Shown here one piece after another: positions 5,698 through 6,724 of a stretch of DNA of 6,724 bases; position 1 is the stretch's first letter, and each line of letters starts with the position of its first letter. This DNA is from Bacillota bacterium (GTDB taxonomy: Bacteria; Bacillota; Dethiobacteria; DTU022; JAAZDU01): assembly GCA_012512665.1 (NCBI GenBank), contig JAAZDU010000086.1:1-6724 (forward strand), written 5' to 3'. The position numbers were made by a program, and so were the translations under genes. The notes under the pieces are model-generated. The model did not search any database. It was not told the origin of the DNA and worked only from the letters and a program-made list of their open reading frames with translations.

Positions 5698-5970
5698 TCA
5701 CTCTCCAGCCACGAGTTCCTCAACAATACGGCTGGCCTCATTTTCGGCCTCAAATGCTTCCTTGGCCAAAGATAAGTTAAGTCCAGCCATCTCACGGTAG
5801 CCCTCTTGCATCCTCTCCCTAATTTGTCGTTTTCTCCTTTCTTGCAGATAAAGTTTCATGGCTTCTCTAATAAATTCGCTTCGGGTCCTCTGCTCTTTTG
5901 CCACCACACCATCAACTTCTGTCAGCAAATTTTGAGGCAAGCTAATCATAATTCTTTTGGTCTCAGCCAA
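5698..5970 (-). CDS. MazE/EndoAI-type ribbon-helix-helix antitoxin
   Basis: The antitoxin partner of the downstream MazF, similar in layout to Bacillus subtilis NdoAI (93 residues). It has 90 residues from a TTG at 5970, which follows AGGGGGTG at 5 nt. A longer reading from 6036 adds 22 residues, would start before the -10 box and is rejected. Residues about 5-45 ([18 protein letters not shown], then [14 protein letters not shown]) form the ribbon-helix-helix DNA-binding fold of CopG/MetJ type. The charged helical part from about 58 ([20 protein letters not shown]) matches the region that wraps and blocks MazF in the Bacillus complex. It lies behind alr, as in Bacillus, with its own promoter candidate. 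Negative autoregulation through the 15-bp palindrome upstream is possible but inferred. Confidence 0.93.
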   Translation of the reverse strand: MAETKRIMISLPQNLLTEVDGVVAKEQRTRSEFIREAMKLYLQERRKRQIRERMQEGYREMAGLNLSLAKEAFEAENEASRIVEELVAGE

Positions 5971-6019
5971 AAAAACACCCCCTAGACAGTAAAAATACAG
6001 ATAAAGATCAATATTATTT

Positions 6020-6025
6020 ATTATA
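6020..6025 (-). promoter_or_regulatory. -10 box of the mazEF promoter
   Basis: A perfect TATAAT on the minus strand in the gap of about 83 nt between alr and the antitoxin. The -35 position (about 6048-6043, TGTATA) matches poorly and falls inside the palindrome at 6037-6051, as expected if the promoter is weak or controlled by a bound protein. Confidence 0.5.
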
Positions 6026-6036
6026 CTATGAAGCAA

Positions 6037-6051
6037 AAATGTTATACATTT
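6037..6051. promoter_or_regulatory. 15-bp palindrome upstream of mazEF
   Basis: AAATGT, a 3-nt spacer (TAT), then ACATTT: a perfect inverted repeat over the -35 position of the mazEF promoter and starting 2 nt after the alr stop codon. It could be an operator for the antitoxin or the toxin-antitoxin complex. As RNA it is a weak 6-bp AT hairpin followed by TTGC, so a leaky alr terminator is the alternative reading. Confidence 0.4.
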
Positions 6052-6053
6052 AG

Positions 6054-6724
6054 CTATTGTAAGGATTTGCTATAGAAAGATAAAACCTTTACCAGCTTGC
6101 CATTCCTTATATAAGCCCTAGGAATCCGTTTCCCCACGGCGCAAAGCACTTCATAACTTATAGTCCCTAGTTGCTTTGCAACTTCCTCTACTGAAATTGT
6201 CTCCCCGCCCTGTGTGCCATAAAAAACCACTTCATCCTCAAGGCGTGCTTCAGGAAGGGCACTTATATCAAGGACAACCTGATCCATGCAAACCCTCCCC
6301 ACAATCGGTACTTTTCTCCCCCTTACCAGGGCAAAACCAACATTAGAAAGATGCCGGTTCAATCCATCAGCATAGCCTACAGGAACTGTAGCTAAGACAG
6401 TATCGCTTCTGGTATAATAGGTGCGCCCATAGCTAACAGGAAAACCTGCTGGAACTTTTTTGATGAAAGCCAGCCTGGATTTTAAAGAAAGAACCGGTTT
6501 TAAATCAACTATCGCATTGCTGCTTAAGCCCTGTGAAGGGTAGTAGCCGTAGAGGCTGATTCCCAACCGAACCAGCGCTGCCTGAGATTGGGGATATTTT
6601 AAAATACCTCCACTGTTAGCAGCATGAGGAATTTCTATATCAATACCCTTATTCTTTAAGGAGTTTAACACATTTTGAAACCGCTGCCATTGTTCAAGAG
6701 TAAAACTGCTGTCGGGTTCATCTG
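6054..6724 (-). CDS. alr: Alanine racemase, C-terminal part (5' end outside window)
   Basis: A PLP-dependent enzyme converting L-alanine to D-alanine for peptidoglycan. Only the last 222 complete codons are present, the frame staying open to the window edge (…DEPDSSFTLEQW is read upstream of the first in-window GTG), so the gene is cut by the window rather than broken. Visible family landmarks are HAANS in the PLP barrel, VRLGISLYG with the pyridine-nitrogen Arg, VSYGRTY carrying the catalytic Tyr (Tyr265 in the Geobacillus enzyme), VGYADGL, VCMDQ and the closing RIPRAY. All are intact. The antitoxin gene follows after about 83 nt that contain a separate promoter candidate; alr-antitoxin-toxin order is the same as in Bacillus subtilis. 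Confidence 0.97.
   Translation of the reverse strand, partial: DEPDSSFTLEQWQRFQNVLNSLKNKGIDIEIPHAANSGGILKYPQSQAALVRLGISLYGYYPSQGLSSNAIVDLKPVLSLKSRLAFIKKVPAGFPVSYGRTYYTRSDTVLATVPVGYADGLNRHLSNVGFALVRGRKVPIVGRVCMDQVVLDISALPEARLEDEVVFYGTQGGETISVEEVAKQLGTISYEVLCAVGKRIPRAYIRNGKLVKVLSFYSKSLQ

Noticed and set aside
5971..6036. N-terminal extension of the antitoxin to 6036
   Set aside because: It would begin upstream of the TATAAT and contain the intergenic region; the TTG at 5970 has a strong ribosome site and the family length.

Overview
The window looks like the chromosome of an anaerobic, endospore-forming Clostridia-type Firmicute, broadly Peptococcaceae or Thermoanaerobacterales-like; this is inferred and no genus can be fixed. 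The evidence is a SpoIIP-family sporulation hydrolase, strong Gram-positive Shine-Dalgarno sites with frequent GTG, TTG and even CTG starts, AT-rich intergenic regions, an Rrf2 regulator with three cysteines, and the alr-mazE-mazF order also known from Bacillus.

Layout from right to left (all genes but the first are on the minus strand). The 3' part of alanine racemase (alr) enters from the right edge. It is followed by a MazE/EndoAI-type antitoxin and a MazF/NdoA-type mRNA interferase with their own -10 box and a 15-bp palindrome. A terminator with two alternative stems closes mazEF. Next come serA (phosphoglycerate dehydrogenase) and a small FmdB-type zinc-ribbon gene 12 nt behind it, closed by a clean intrinsic terminator. 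Right behind that terminator lies a possible sigma-E-like promoter for a two-gene unit: a polytopic DUF1614-type membrane protein, translationally coupled (CTGA overlap) to a SpoIIP-family protein. The SpoIIP start is best placed at a CTG codon, which restores a signal peptide that a TTG start would remove.

The left end holds two convergent genes separated by 12 nt: an Rrf2-family regulator on the plus strand and, on the minus strand, a protein with a cysteine-rich N-terminus and an HD-type domain that has lost most expected metal ligands. Both have recognisable extended -10 promoters. A 23-bp element, 20 of 23 bases identical in the two copies, sits at or just downstream of the -10 box of each. 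This is the most notable signal in the window: it suggests that the Rrf2 protein controls itself and the cysteine-rich HD-like protein, giving a small candidate redox, Fe-S or metal-responsive module.

No RNA genes, insertion sequences or CRISPR arrays were seen. The largest gene-free stretch is about 209 bases (mazF to serA) and holds a terminator and a candidate promoter.
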